From positions 1 to 21,164 of the forward strand of contig CAZPQV010000037.1 in the NCBI GenBank assembly GCA_964588705.1: 21,164 nt of DNA, read 5' to 3'. The notes under the pieces are model-generated. The model worked only from the letters and a program-made list of their open reading frames with translations, made no database searches and was not told the origin of the DNA. The translations under genes and the position numbers were made by a program. This document shows positions 1-8,408 of the stretch, one piece after another; position 1 is the first letter of the stretch; each line of letters opens with the position of its first letter. Source of the DNA: CAZPQV01 sp964588705 (GTDB lineage: Bacteria > Bacteroidota > Bacteroidia > Flavobacteriales > Weeksellaceae).

Positions 1-20
1 GCCGCCAGTTTTTATTTTGG

Positions 21-56
21 AATCCTTCATTCAACCCGAATGAAGGATTTTTTTTT
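21..56 (+). terminator. Intrinsic terminator of a gene left of the window
   Basis: A perfect 12-bp stem (21-32 with 38-49) closes a 5-base loop and is followed on the plus strand by eight T (49-56). No T-run follows on the minus strand, so it serves a plus-strand transcript entering from the left. The 20 bases before it are too few to identify that gene. Confidence 0.85.
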
Positions 57-75
57 GTTGTATACTCAAAGGAAA

Positions 76-105
76 ACTAAAAAAGACAACCCAATGGCTG
101 TCTTT
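76..105 (-). terminator. Intrinsic terminator of the carboxyltransferase gene
   Basis: Arms 82-91 and 96-105 pair over ten positions, one of them a G-U wobble when read on the minus strand, around a 4-base loop. The minus strand then continues into a T-run (complement of the A-run at about 79-84). It lies just past the stop codon of the gene ending at 132. Confidence 0.7.
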
Positions 106-131
106 AACTTTACTATTTATTCAAGTATTTT

Positions 132-1760
132 TTAAACCTGAATCACTCCCAAATTAAACTTCTCCGTTATCGGCGAATGATCCGCCGCTTCAATTCCCAT
201 AGAGATCCATTTTCTGGTATCTTCCGGATTAATGATGGCATCCGTCCAAAGTCTGGCCGCAGCGTAGGTTGCTTCCGTTTGTTTCTGGTAACGTTTAGAA
301 ATAGTATCTAGAATTTCCTGATGCTCTTCCTCGGTAATTGCTTTTCCTTGCTTCTTCAAAGTAGATTCCTGAATCTGTGCGAGTACTTTTGCAGCTTGAG
401 CTCCACCCATTACTGCTAAATCTGCCCAAGGCCAAGCTACAATTAATCTTGGATCATAAGCTTTTCCACACATGGCATAATTTCCGGCACCGTATGAATT
501 TCCTGTAATAATCGTGAATTTCGGTACTACTGAATTGGAAACGGCATTTACCATTTTTGCACCGTCCTTTATAATACCTCCATGTTCTGATTTTGATCCG
601 ACCATAAATCCGGTAACATCCTGAAGGAATATTAATGGAATCTTTCGTTGGTTACAGTTCGCAATAAAACGGGTCGCTTTATCAGCAGAATCTGAGTAAA
701 TAACACCACCAAACTGCATTTCACCTTTTCCGTTTTTGACTAAAGTCCTTTGGTTAGCTACAATTCCAACCGCCCAACCATCAATTCTCGCTGTGGCACA
801 GATAATCGTTTTCCCGTAATCCGGTTTGTACTCTTCATATTCAGAATTATCCACCAAACATTTTATGATATCAAAAGTATCATACTGTTCAGCTCTTGAA
901 ATTGGCATTATTCCAAAAATATCAGATGGATTTGATTTTGGAGGAAAACTTTCGGCTCTGTCGAAACCTGCTTTTTCGTATGCTCCAACTGTTTTCATTA
1001 TATTCTTTATACGATCGAGAGCATCTTTATCATCTTTGGCTTTGTAATCAGTAACCCCGGATATTTCACAGTGTGTTGTCGCACCGCCTAAAGTTTCATT
1101 ATCAATATTTTCACCAATAGCAGCTTTTACAAGATAACTTCCTGCAAGGAAAATAGAACCTGTACCATCTACAATCATTGCTTCGTCGCTCATAATTGGT
1201 AAGTATGCACCTCCGGCAACACAACTTCCCATCACCGCAGAAATCTGAATGATTCCCATGGAACTCATCTTCGCATTGTTTCGAAAAATACGTCCAAAAT
1301 GTTCTTTATCAGGGAAAATTTCATCCTGCATAGGCAAATATACACCTGCGGAATCAACAAGATAAATAATGGGTAAACGATTTTCCATGGCGATTTCCTG
1401 CGCACGAAGATTCTTTTTTCCGGTTATTGGAAACCAGGCACCGGCTTTTACCGAGGCATCATTAGCAACCACTAAACACTGCTTCCCTGAAATGTAACCC
1501 ATCACAACTACTACACCCGCACTCGGGCAACCACCATGTTCCTCATACATCTCATAACCTGCAAAAGCGCCGATTTCAATGGAGTTGGAATTCTTATCTA
1601 GCAAATAATCAATTCGTTCGCGAGCCGTCATCTTACCTTCATCCCGAAGTTTTTGGAGACGTTTTTCTCCGCCACCCTTTTTTATCTCTGCATAAAGACG
1701 GTTTATTTCTGATAATTTAAGTTTGTTCTGGTCTTCTCTTTTGTTGAATTCTAAATCCAT
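132..1760 (-). CDS. Acyl-CoA carboxylase carboxyltransferase (beta) subunit, methylcrotonyl-CoA type
   Basis: Biotin-dependent carboxyltransferase that moves CO2 from biotin to an acyl-CoA in the cytoplasm, working with a biotin carboxylase/carrier subunit not present here. The 542 residues match the usual 530-545 of this family. The N-terminal crotonase-like half carries HGGCPSAG (75-82), KAGAWFPITGKK (105-116), MGSCVAGGAYLPIMSDE (177-193) and LGGATTHCEISGV (224-236). The C-terminal half carries GNSYGAGNYAMCGKAYDPR and VMGGAQAA, which form the acyl-CoA and oxyanion sites in this family. The MGSC-AGGAY and LGG-THC-ISGV patterns fit the methylcrotonyl-CoA (leucine degradation) branch better than propionyl-CoA carboxylase, but substrate cannot be fixed without the partner. 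ATG start at 1760. A near-consensus -7 element (TATCTTTA, complement of 1785-1792) lies 25 bases upstream. The gene is transcribed divergently from the lipoprotein gene at 1974. Confidence 0.92.
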   Translation of the reverse strand: MDLEFNKREDQNKLKLSEINRLYAEIKKGGGEKRLQKLRDEGKMTARERIDYLLDKNSNSIEIGAFAGYEMYEEHGGCPSAGVVVVMGYISGKQCLVVANDASVKAGAWFPITGKKNLRAQEIAMENRLPIIYLVDSAGVYLPMQDEIFPDKEHFGRIFRNNAKMSSMGIIQISAVMGSCVAGGAYLPIMSDEAMIVDGTGSIFLAGSYLVKAAIGENIDNETLGGATTHCEISGVTDYKAKDDKDALDRIKNIMKTVGAYEKAGFDRAESFPPKSNPSDIFGIMPISRAEQYDTFDIIKCLVDNSEYEEYKPDYGKTIICATARIDGWAVGIVANQRTLVKNGKGEMQFGGVIYSDSADKATRFIANCNQRKIPLIFLQDVTGFMVGSKSEHGGIIKDGAKMVNAVSNSVVPKFTIITGNSYGAGNYAMCGKAYDPRLIVAWPWADLAVMGGAQAAKVLAQIQESTLKKQGKAITEEEHQEILDTISKRYQKQTEATYAAARLWTDAIINPEDTRKWISMGIEAADHSPITEKFNLGVIQV

Positions 1761-1973
1761 TTATCTATGTTGAAAAATTTCCTTTAAAGATAAGACATTT
1801 AGGTAAAAAATTTTATATAAATCGTAAGAACTATAAGTTGTTGTATCTGAATTACTTATGAAAATAGAACTGAAAATATTTTAATGATTTGTAATATATA
1901 TAATTTTTTTTAAACAATAACTATTTTTTTAATGAATAATATTAGTTAGTTTCGCTTTGCTAAAAAATATCCA

Positions 1974-2846
1974 ATGAAAAAAACTTTAATTAAACGTGCG
2001 AAAAGCCTTCTTGCAGTAATGGCAGGATTGGCAATTGTTGCTTGTTCCGGAGAGGAGACAAGAACAAATGATGTAAACACTTTAACTGCTGTGACGCAAA
2101 CATCTATGTTTGCTGAAACTGAAGCAAATTGTGAGACAGTTTGCATTAGTGAAGGTGTGTATTTCCCCAAAACTGATCAGTCTACAATAAGTTGGGGTGG
2201 AAAAGACAACAACAAAGATTCAAAAACTGTTGATGTAGAGTACTACAATACAGAAACACATTTTGTATTGAAAGTGAAAAGTACTGCAGGTTGGAGCGAT
2301 CTTGTGATTGATGGTGTCTCTGTTTGGACCGAAGGAAATGTAGAAGCAAACACTTGGGCTACTTATACATATCCACTTTCTGAAGGTTGGCAAGCTTGTG
2401 ATACAGAAAGTTTTGCGCTAAAGGTAACAGGCAATGGACCTCCTGCAAACTTTAATGTAAATTACAACCTAATTGGTGTTTGTCCTCCATGTGAAACTGG
2501 CTTCACAGGAAAAGTAGTTTCATGCGGTACCGAAAGAGAAGCACTTTACACCTTTACTTCTAAAGAAGGAGCAGAGAATTTCAAAATTCAGGGTGGACTT
2601 ACTAACTTCACTGGAGAAGATGCTGAAGTATCTGTAGTTGGCGGAAGTGGTGTTGTGGTTTCTCAGAAAACACCTGGCGGAAGTTCAAACAGGGTAATTA
2701 CTGTTGAAGGTTCTGTTGGAGAGTGTGAAACAGTTACTGTTAGTGTAAAATGGAACTCTACTAATACAGGAAGTACAATTACAGGAGACTGGTCTGTAAG
2801 TGCAGGAGATCTTAAACTTGAAGTTGCAGGACTGGTTTGTCAATAA
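1974..2846 (+). CDS. Cysteine-rich lipoprotein of unknown function
   Basis: Not recognised. The 290-residue protein starts with a basic, hydrophobic signal (residues 1-23) ending in a lipobox-like IVAC with the lipidated cysteine at 24. Residues 25-28 (SGEE) place acidic residues right after the cysteine, resembling the Bacteroidota signal for display on the cell surface, so surface exposure is possible. After a Thr/Asn-rich linker (29-50) come eight further cysteines (53, 57, 142, 170, 173, 184, 251, 289), an even number suited to disulfides. The cysteines suggest two beta-rich modules, about 53-170 and 171-289. The rest is rich in Thr, Ser, Gly and Val. It is flanked by AT-rich intergenic DNA. 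A one-mismatch -7 element (TAGTTTCG, 1947-1954) precedes the ATG and a clear terminator follows the stop, so it is probably transcribed alone. Confidence 0.75.
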   Translation: MKKTLIKRAKSLLAVMAGLAIVACSGEETRTNDVNTLTAVTQTSMFAETEANCETVCISEGVYFPKTDQSTISWGGKDNNKDSKTVDVEYYNTETHFVLKVKSTAGWSDLVIDGVSVWTEGNVEANTWATYTYPLSEGWQACDTESFALKVTGNGPPANFNVNYNLIGVCPPCETGFTGKVVSCGTEREALYTFTSKEGAENFKIQGGLTNFTGEDAEVSVVGGSGVVVSQKTPGGSSNRVITVEGSVGECETVTVSVKWNSTNTGSTITGDWSVSAGDLKLEVAGLVCQ

Positions 2847-2874
2847 AATATTAATTTTTTATATCAATTAAGAG

Positions 2875-2902
2875 CCACCGTTTATCGGTGGTTTTTATTT
2901 TT
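2875..2902 (+). terminator. Intrinsic terminator after the lipoprotein gene
   Basis: Six-bp GC-rich stem CCACCG/CGGTGG (2875-2880 and 2886-2891) around TTTAT, followed by a T-rich tail interrupted once by A. It starts 29 bases after the lipoprotein stop codon. Confidence 0.85.
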
Positions 2903-2934
2903 TTTTAATTTAATTAAAATCCAAATTTTAGTTT

Positions 2935-2942
2935 TAGTTTTG
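2935..2942 (+). promoter_or_regulatory. Candidate -7 promoter element before the DMT transporter
   Basis: TAGTTTTG is an exact match to the Bacteroidota -7 consensus TAnnTTTG. It ends only 10 bases before the ATG, which would give a leader of only a few bases. I see no convincing -33 TTG at the usual spacing, so support is modest. Confidence 0.3.
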
Positions 2943-2952
2943 TAAGATATAT

Positions 2953-3840
2953 ATGAAAAATTCTGCACTCTTCCGCCTTCACTCCATTGTGTTCTTGTGG
3001 GGTTTCACAGCAATCCTTGGAAAACTGATATTTGCCAATGCACAGATTTTGGTTTTTTACAGAATGCTGTTTGCAGCATTTTTTCTTTTCATTTTTTTAA
3101 GGATATTTAAAAAGCAAAGTATCGCTGTTTCTAAGAAACTTTTTATACAACTCGCGACGGTAGGTGCTTTTATGGCGTTTCACTGGTTGTGTTTCTTTCA
3201 TTCAATAAAAGTTTCCAATGTTTCAATTGCTTTGAGTTGTCTGTCTTTATCTACGTTATTCGTTGCGATTTTAGAACCGATTATTTTTAAACGAAAAATT
3301 GATATTTCGGAAATCATCATGGGAATTGTCATTCTGGCGTGTATGTATCTTATTTTTCAAACTGAATTTAGATATAAAGAAGGAATTTTCTTTGGTGTAC
3401 TGACGGCACTTTTCGGAGCAATTTTCTCAGTTTATAACGGTAAACTTTATGGAAAGACCTCTTCGGGAAATATTATTTTCTACGAAATATTCTGTGGTTG
3501 GGCGATTCTCTCCATTTTCTATATTTTTACCGGACAGATTTTTCAGCTGAACGAAATAAGTTACCGCGATTTGGCGTTACTTACATTGTTGGCAAGTGTA
3601 TTTACGGCATATCCAATGTTCGAATCCATCCGTTTGATGAAGTATATTACGCCGTTCACATTGGTATTAACAGTAAATCTTGAGCCAATATACGGAATCA
3701 TAATGGCGTATTTCATCTTCGGAGAATCCGAACATATGAGTCCGGTATTTTATATTGCATCGTTTGTAATGATTGCAGCCATCGTTGTAAACGGAATTAT
3801 TAAAACCAGAAAACAGCGTAAAGCCATCGCTGCTCAATAA
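2953..3840 (+). CDS. EamA/DMT-family transporter
   Basis: Inner-membrane protein of the drug/metabolite transporter superfamily. The 295 residues are almost entirely hydrophobic, with about ten predicted helices in two EamA-like halves (about 5-135 and 145-285), the family's standard size and layout. The first half begins with LHSIVFLWGFTAILGKL, the typical EamA opening. The second half ends with NLEPIYGIIMAYFIFGE, a common DMT motif (LEP...FGE). A short basic tail (RKQRK) ends the protein. The substrate cannot be told from sequence. The stop codon TAA shares its last A with the ATG of the next gene (TAATG at 3838-3842), so the two are probably translated from one message with coupling. Confidence 0.88.
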   Translation: MKNSALFRLHSIVFLWGFTAILGKLIFANAQILVFYRMLFAAFFLFIFLRIFKKQSIAVSKKLFIQLATVGAFMAFHWLCFFHSIKVSNVSIALSCLSLSTLFVAILEPIIFKRKIDISEIIMGIVILACMYLIFQTEFRYKEGIFFGVLTALFGAIFSVYNGKLYGKTSSGNIIFYEIFCGWAILSIFYIFTGQIFQLNEISYRDLALLTLLASVFTAYPMFESIRLMKYITPFTLVLTVNLEPIYGIIMAYFIFGESEHMSPVFYIASFVMIAAIVVNGIIKTRKQRKAIAAQ

Positions 3841-4923
3841 TGAAGAAAACTTTATTTTTATTATTAATTTCTTTTTTCACCTTTACAAATGCTCAGATTG
3901 TAAGGAAATACTCCAATGAATTTCTAAATCTCGGCGCAGGAGCAAGAGGTTTAGGAATGGGAGGAGCGGTCGTTTCTAATCAAAATGATGTTTATGCTCC
4001 GATGTGGAATCCTGCAGGTTTAGTTGGTGTAGAACGCGATTGGCAAGGAGCTGCAATGCACGCTGAATATTTTGAAAGCATCGCTAAATACGATTATATC
4101 GCATTTGCAAAACCACTGGATAATAAAGGAGGTGTTTTTGCAGTTTCAATCGTGAGACTTGGTGTTGATGATATATTGGATACCACTCAAATGATTGATT
4201 CTGAAGGAAATATTGACTATGATAAAATCTCGAAATTTTCACAGGCGGATTATGCCGGGATTTTTACATATGCTTNNNNNNNNNNGATGAAATCATCGAC
4301 TGAATGTTGGTGTGAATGCAAAGCTGGTTTACCGAAATGTTGGAAAATTTGCCAACGGTTTTGGTTTCGGATTCGATATCGGAGCCATGTATAATTCGGA
4401 TAACGGCTGGAAGTATGGTGCTATGCTGCGAGATGCCACCACTACTGTGAACTTCTGGACTATAAATCAGGAAAAACTTTCAGCAGTTGTAAACGGAGAA
4501 GAATTCAATCCTGCACCAAGTGAGAAAATGGAAATTACAATGCCGAAACTGAACGCCGGAGTAAGCCGTAATTTTGAACTTTCTCGGGATATGGAACTCT
4601 TGCCGGAAGTTGGCATTAATGTAGATTTTGCGAATACAGCGGCATTAATTTCCACCGATTTTGCAAGTATTACGCCTTATGCCGGAGCCGAACTCAAGTT
4701 TCAGGATATGATTTTTGTGAGAGTTGGGGTCAACCGTTTTCAAACTGTTACCGATATTGAAGATCTAAAAAGGAAGGTTTCTTTTCAGCCAAGCGCAGGT
4801 TTAGGAATTAAATATAAAGGCCTTACTTTAGACTATGCAATTTCAAATTCCGGGATAAACGGATCGGATTTCTTCTCGAATTTTTTCTCTCTGAAACTCG
4901 ATATGGGCGATTTCAGAAACTGA
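3840..4923 (+). CDS. PorV/PorQ-family outer-membrane barrel protein, interrupted by an assembly gap
   Basis: A signal peptide (about residues 1-18, ending TNAQ) is followed by FLNLGAGARGLGMGGA and WNPAGL, the start typical of PorV/PorQ (UPF0164-like) barrel proteins related to type IX secretion components. It differs enough from PorV and PorQ themselves that I do not assign either name. The first 145 codons run to 4275. Ten N follow at 4276-4285. The gene resumes in another frame from about 4291, reading RLNVGVNAKLVYRNVGKFANGFGFGFDIGAMY and ending at 4923 with further beta-strand sequence. The bases just after the gap contain stops in both relevant frames, which suggests a missing base near a contig end. 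I read this as one intact gene in a faulty assembly. It overlaps the transporter stop by one base. Confidence 0.8.
4276..4285. other. Assembly gap (10 N)
   Basis: Ten undetermined bases lie inside the PorV/PorQ-family gene. The length is probably a placeholder, so the true number of missing bases, and the frame across it, are unknown. Confidence 0.99.
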
Positions 4924-4946
4924 TTTCTGTTTCAGTTTTTTATAAT

Positions 4947-4954
4947 TATATTTG
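4947..4954 (+). promoter_or_regulatory. Candidate -7 promoter element before the secreted protein at 4976
   Basis: TATATTTG matches TAnnTTTG exactly and ends 21 bases before the ATG. The upstream element is weak (TTTC at 4923-4926, 20 bases away). It would let the third gene of the cluster be transcribed separately. Confidence 0.4.
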
Positions 4955-4975
4955 AATTAATTAAAATTCTTTTCT

Positions 4976-5785
4976 ATGAAAAATTTACTTAATGTCATTG
5001 TATTTCTGTTGTTTACAAGTTTTTCAGCGCAGTCGGTTTCCGATTATGCTTATGTATATATCCCGAAAACTTTCGAAGATTTTAAAACAGAAAACAGGTA
5101 TAATCTGAATAAAATGTTGGCAGAAAAATTTCAGTCAAAAAGTTATAAAATATTTGATGACGAGAATTTTCCGGTTGATAGATGCGATGTGTTAACCGCC
5201 GTTCTTTTGGACGACAGCAATATGTTCAGAAACCGTGTAAAGCTTGAAGTAAAGGATTGTTACGGAAAAGTTTTGGCTTCACACCAAGGCACTTCAATGA
5301 TTAAAGATTTCGGTCCCGGATTTAAAGACGCGATGGAACGTGCATTTGCCAATATTCCAGTCTCAGCAAACGATGGAAGTAAAATTACCATAAAAGCAGA
5401 GCCAAAACCACAGAATGTGACTACTGAAGTGAAGAAAGCTGAACCGGTAAACGAAAAACCGGCTCAGGCACAACCTAAAATGGCTGAAAAACCAGTAATC
5501 GTAGAAACAAAACCAATTGCGAAAGCTGAAAATCAGGCGGAAGTTTTTTCCAACGGAAGTTCTAATTATAACAAAGTGAATTTAGGTGTTGGACATTTTA
5601 TTTTTACTTCGCCAAACAGTTCGGTTCCGTATGCGATTTTCAAGGAATCGATGAAAAAAGAGGTTTACAGAGTTCAGTTGGAAAATGGGATTCAGACTCT
5701 AGGTTATACCGAAGGAAATAAACTGATTGTTGAAATTCCGCAGGGTGATGGCACGTTTAGGAAAGAAGAATTCAGCAGAAAATAA
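4976..5785 (+). CDS. Secreted protein of unknown function with a Pro/Lys/Ala-rich linker
   Basis: Not recognised. The 269-residue protein has a signal peptide (1-18, SFSAQ), so it is exported to the periplasm or beyond. Residues 20-125 form a compact region containing DYAYVYIPKTFEDF and a pair of cysteines (70 and 95) that could form a disulfide. Residues 138-190 are a low-complexity linker rich in Lys, Pro, Glu and Ala, like periplasm- or wall-spanning linkers. Residues 190-269 form a second small region ending in Lys/Arg/Glu-rich sequence. It follows the PorV/PorQ-family gene by 52 bases on the same strand and converges with uvrC. A link to the barrel protein is plausible from position only. 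Confidence 0.7.
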   Translation: MKNLLNVIVFLLFTSFSAQSVSDYAYVYIPKTFEDFKTENRYNLNKMLAEKFQSKSYKIFDDENFPVDRCDVLTAVLLDDSNMFRNRVKLEVKDCYGKVLASHQGTSMIKDFGPGFKDAMERAFANIPVSANDGSKITIKAEPKPQNVTTEVKKAEPVNEKPAQAQPKMAEKPVIVETKPIAKAENQAEVFSNGSSNYNKVNLGVGHFIFTSPNSSVPYAIFKESMKKEVYRVQLENGIQTLGYTEGNKLIVEIPQGDGTFRKEEFSRK

Positions 5786-5791
5786 TATCAA

Positions 5792-5818
5792 GGCTTCCAA
5801 AAATTGGGAGACTTTTTT
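5792..5818 (+). terminator. Weak intrinsic terminator between convergent genes
   Basis: Imperfect 7-position stem (5792-5798 with 5806-5812, one mismatch and one G-U pair) around seven bases, followed by six T (5813-5818). It lies 7 bases after the stop of the secreted protein gene, and its T-run reaches the uvrC stop codon. Confidence 0.55.
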
Positions 5819-7607
5819 ATGAATTAAAATAATTCCAAACAATTCTTCCTTTCGATTTTCCGAGGATTTCTTCCAAAGTTTCCTGTGATGCTTCTTTGAT
5901 TCTTTTTACAGATTTCAGTTTGTTGAACAGCAACTCAATTGATTTCTCGCCAACGCCTGGAATTTCTTCCAATTCAGTTTTTATGGTGGAATTTTTTCTC
6001 CGCACACGATGATGTTTTACACCAAATCTATGCGCTTCGTCCCGAACACGCTGAAGAATTTTAAGGGTTTCCGATTTTTTATCTATATATAATGGAATGG
6101 AATCCTCCGGAAAGAAGATTTCTTCCAATCTTTTGGCAATGCCAATTACCGTAATCTTACCGTAAATACCAAGCAGTTTCAAACTTTTCACCGCAGAAGA
6201 AAGCTGACCTTTTCCACCATCGATCAAAATCAGCTGCGGAAGACTTTCGCCCTCATCTATCAATCGTTTGTAGCGGCGATAAATCACTTCTTCCATTGTT
6301 GCAAAATCATTCGGTCCATCAACGGTTTTGGGATGAAAAATTCGGTAATCGTTTTTGCTCGGTTTTCCGTCTTTAAAAACCACACACGCCGAAACCGGAT
6401 TTGTTCCCTGAATATTTGAGTTGTCGAAACCTTCAATATGCCGCGGTTCTTCCGGCATTCGCAGCAATTTCTGCATTTCTGCCATAATGCGGTTGGTATG
6501 TCTTTCCGGATCTACAATTTGTACCTGTTTCAGCTTTTCAATACGGTATTCTTTCGCATTGGTTTCAGAAAGCTCTACGATGCGTTTTTTGTCGCCAACC
6601 TTTGGCACAATCAGTTTAACGCCCGGAATTTCGAAATTCAGATGAAATGGCAAATAAATTTCTTTAGAATCTGAATTGAATTTCTGCCGGATTTCAATTA
6701 ATGCTTCTTCTAATATTTCTTCATCGGTTTCCTCAAGCATTTTTTTGATTTCAGTGGTGTAGCTCTGAATGATATTGCCGTTCTGAATCTTGAAATAATT
6801 TACGTAGGCAGCTGTTTCATCACTCGTCATTCCAAATACATCAACATCATCAATATTCGGATTTACAACGGTGTGTTTTGCCTGATAATCCTCAAGAAGG
6901 TCAATTTTTTCCTTAATCATCTGAGCATTTTCAAACTCAAGATTTTCGGCGAAAGTCATCATTTCTTCAATCAGATGGTTTTTTGCCAAACGGAAATCAC
7001 CTTTAATAATACCTCGGATTGCGGTAATTTTTTTGTCGTACTCTTCCTTGGTTTCAAGTGCTTCGCACGGACCTTTACAGTTTTTAATATGATATTCGAG
7101 ACAGACTTTATATTTTCCTTCTGCAATTTTCTCGGGAGAAAGATTGAGATTGCAGGTTCTTAATTTGTAAATACTTTTAATCGTATCCAACAATACCCTC
7201 GCCGGACGCACTTTTGCATACGGACCAAAATACTCCGAACCATCTTTGATGAGATTTCTCGTCATAAAAATTCTTGGGAAATCTTCATTCTTAATGCAAA
7301 TCCAAGGATAGGTTTTGTCGTCCTTCATCATAATGTTGTAGAACGGCTGGTGCTCTTTTATCAGGTTGTTTTCGAGGAGAAGAGCATCGTATTCGCTTGG
7401 AACAATTGTTGTTTCTAAAGAATTGATCTTTCCCACCATAATTCTGGTTTTGTAACCGGAAAGATTTTTGTTGAAATAGGATAGAACGCGTTTCTTCAGG
7501 TTTTTAGCTTTTCCTACATAAAGCAATTGTCCGTTTTTGTCATAATAACGGTAAACTCCCGGATCGGAAGGTAAGGTTTTCAGCTGAAGTTCGAGTTCTG
7601 CATTCAC
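5817..7607 (-). CDS. uvrC: Excinuclease ABC subunit C
   Basis: Nuclease of nucleotide excision repair that cuts on both sides of a lesion marked by UvrA and UvrB. The N-terminal GIY-YIG domain has GVYRYY (17-22), LLYVGKAKNLKKR (28-40) and the conserved Arg40. A UVR motif with ENLEFENAQMIKEKIDLLED lies near 220-240. The RNase H-like C-terminal nuclease shows IEGFDNSNIQGTNPV and LILIDGGKGQL, with the expected acidic residues. Two helix-hairpin-helix motifs close the protein (LEEIPGVGEKSIELLF and the LEEILG region). The 596 residues match full-length UvrC. The chosen start at 7607 is GTG (V read as Met). It gives NAELELQLKTLPSDPGVY, the normal start for flavobacterial UvrC as I remember it, and the nearby ATG codons are out of frame. 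Confidence 0.97.
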   Translation of the reverse strand: MNAELELQLKTLPSDPGVYRYYDKNGQLLYVGKAKNLKKRVLSYFNKNLSGYKTRIMVGKINSLETTIVPSEYDALLLENNLIKEHQPFYNIMMKDDKTYPWICIKNEDFPRIFMTRNLIKDGSEYFGPYAKVRPARVLLDTIKSIYKLRTCNLNLSPEKIAEGKYKVCLEYHIKNCKGPCEALETKEEYDKKITAIRGIIKGDFRLAKNHLIEEMMTFAENLEFENAQMIKEKIDLLEDYQAKHTVVNPNIDDVDVFGMTSDETAAYVNYFKIQNGNIIQSYTTEIKKMLEETDEEILEEALIEIRQKFNSDSKEIYLPFHLNFEIPGVKLIVPKVGDKKRIVELSETNAKEYRIEKLKQVQIVDPERHTNRIMAEMQKLLRMPEEPRHIEGFDNSNIQGTNPVSACVVFKDGKPSKNDYRIFHPKTVDGPNDFATMEEVIYRRYKRLIDEGESLPQLILIDGGKGQLSSAVKSLKLLGIYGKITVIGIAKRLEEIFFPEDSIPLYIDKKSETLKILQRVRDEAHRFGVKHHRVRRKNSTIKTELEEIPGVGEKSIELLFNKLKSVKRIKEASQETLEEILGKSKGRIVWNYFNS

Positions 7608-7611
7608 ATAA

Positions 7612-7619
7612 CAAAAATA
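7612..7619 (-). promoter_or_regulatory. Candidate -7 promoter element before uvrC
   Basis: Read on the minus strand this is TATTTTTG, an exact TAnnTTTG match. It ends 4 bases before the GTG start, which implies an almost leaderless message or a chance match in AT-rich DNA. Confidence 0.25.
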
Positions 7620-7782
7620 ATGATTTGAGTTTTAATCAGTCCTATGTGCAGAATAATGATAAAGTTGATAAACTGATATTTCTCATAAAATCACGGGTTA
7701 ACTTGGTGTACTATTCGCCATCTAAAAGATAGAAACCAACAATAGAAATATAATTTAACAAACAATGAAATAAAATTTTAAA

Positions 7783-8319
7783 ATGAAAAATTTAGTAAAA
7801 AAACTTCAGGCATTTCTTCTTCTGGTAGCAGTTTCAATGATGGGCTTGGTATTTGCACAAAACATCACCGGTAAATCTGTAAAAATTTCGGTAGACGGTA
7901 CTTCACCAATGCACAATTGGACGATGACAAGCAACTCAGGAACATTCAGCGCTGCCGTTAACGGAAACGTAATCAACAGCATAAAATTCTCTACCGGAGC
8001 TAAAAACCTGAAAAGTACAAAAGGTAAAATGATGGATAATAAAGCTTATGCAGCTTTGAAAGCCGATAAAACCCCTACTATTTCTTTTACTGCCACTAAA
8101 ATGAGCATCGGAAAAGGAATTATGAACGGAAAACTTACGATGGCAGGTGTAACTAAAGACATCGTGGTTCCGGTAACAGTAACTAAGAGCGGAGCATATT
8201 ACAACATCAGCGGAAGCAGCAACATCAAAATGTCTGATTTCGGAATGGAAAGACCTGGATTGATGGGTGTAAGAACCGGTGACGCAGTAACTGTAATAGT
8301 AAATATCGTAGCAAACTAA
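7783..8319 (+). CDS. Exported YceI-family protein
   Basis: A YceI/lipocalin-like beta-barrel protein; the family binds isoprenoid or other amphipathic molecules, and the ligand here is unknown. The 178 residues begin with a clear signal peptide (1-25, cleavage after VFA, mature start QNITG), so it is periplasmic. The YceI pattern follows: SPMHNWTMTS, PTISFTATKM, MNGKLTMAGVTKDIVVPV and a final strand with SDFGMERP and VTVIVNIVAN. The mature part is slightly shorter than the cytoplasmic-type paralog at 11059. A strong terminator lies just downstream, so it appears monocistronic. Confidence 0.88.
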   Translation: MKNLVKKLQAFLLLVAVSMMGLVFAQNITGKSVKISVDGTSPMHNWTMTSNSGTFSAAVNGNVINSIKFSTGAKNLKSTKGKMMDNKAYAALKADKTPTISFTATKMSIGKGIMNGKLTMAGVTKDIVVPVTVTKSGAYYNISGSSNIKMSDFGMERPGLMGVRTGDAVTVIVNIVAN

Positions 8320-8342
8320 GAATAAAAACGATGAAAAAAAAT

Positions 8343-8366
8343 AAAACCACCTGCGGGTGGTTTTTT
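8343..8366 (+). terminator. Intrinsic terminator after the exported YceI gene
   Basis: Stem of CCACC/GGTGG extended by A-T pairs (8343-8351 with 8356-8364) around TGCG, followed by T to 8366. It lies 23 bases after the YceI stop and separates that gene from hutH. Confidence 0.9.
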
Positions 8367-8408
8367 CGTTTTAGCATAAAGACGTAAATTAGGCGGAAAT
8401 AAAACAAC

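Noticed and set aside
1..7. GCCGCCA at the left edge could be the 3' end of a tRNA, followed by a terminator.
   Set aside because: Seven bases cannot show an acceptor stem or cloverleaf; only the terminator is supportable.
4312..4923. A separate gene starting with GTG at 4312.
   Set aside because: It begins mid-barrel, lacks a signal peptide, and continues the PorV/PorQ-family protein across the gap.
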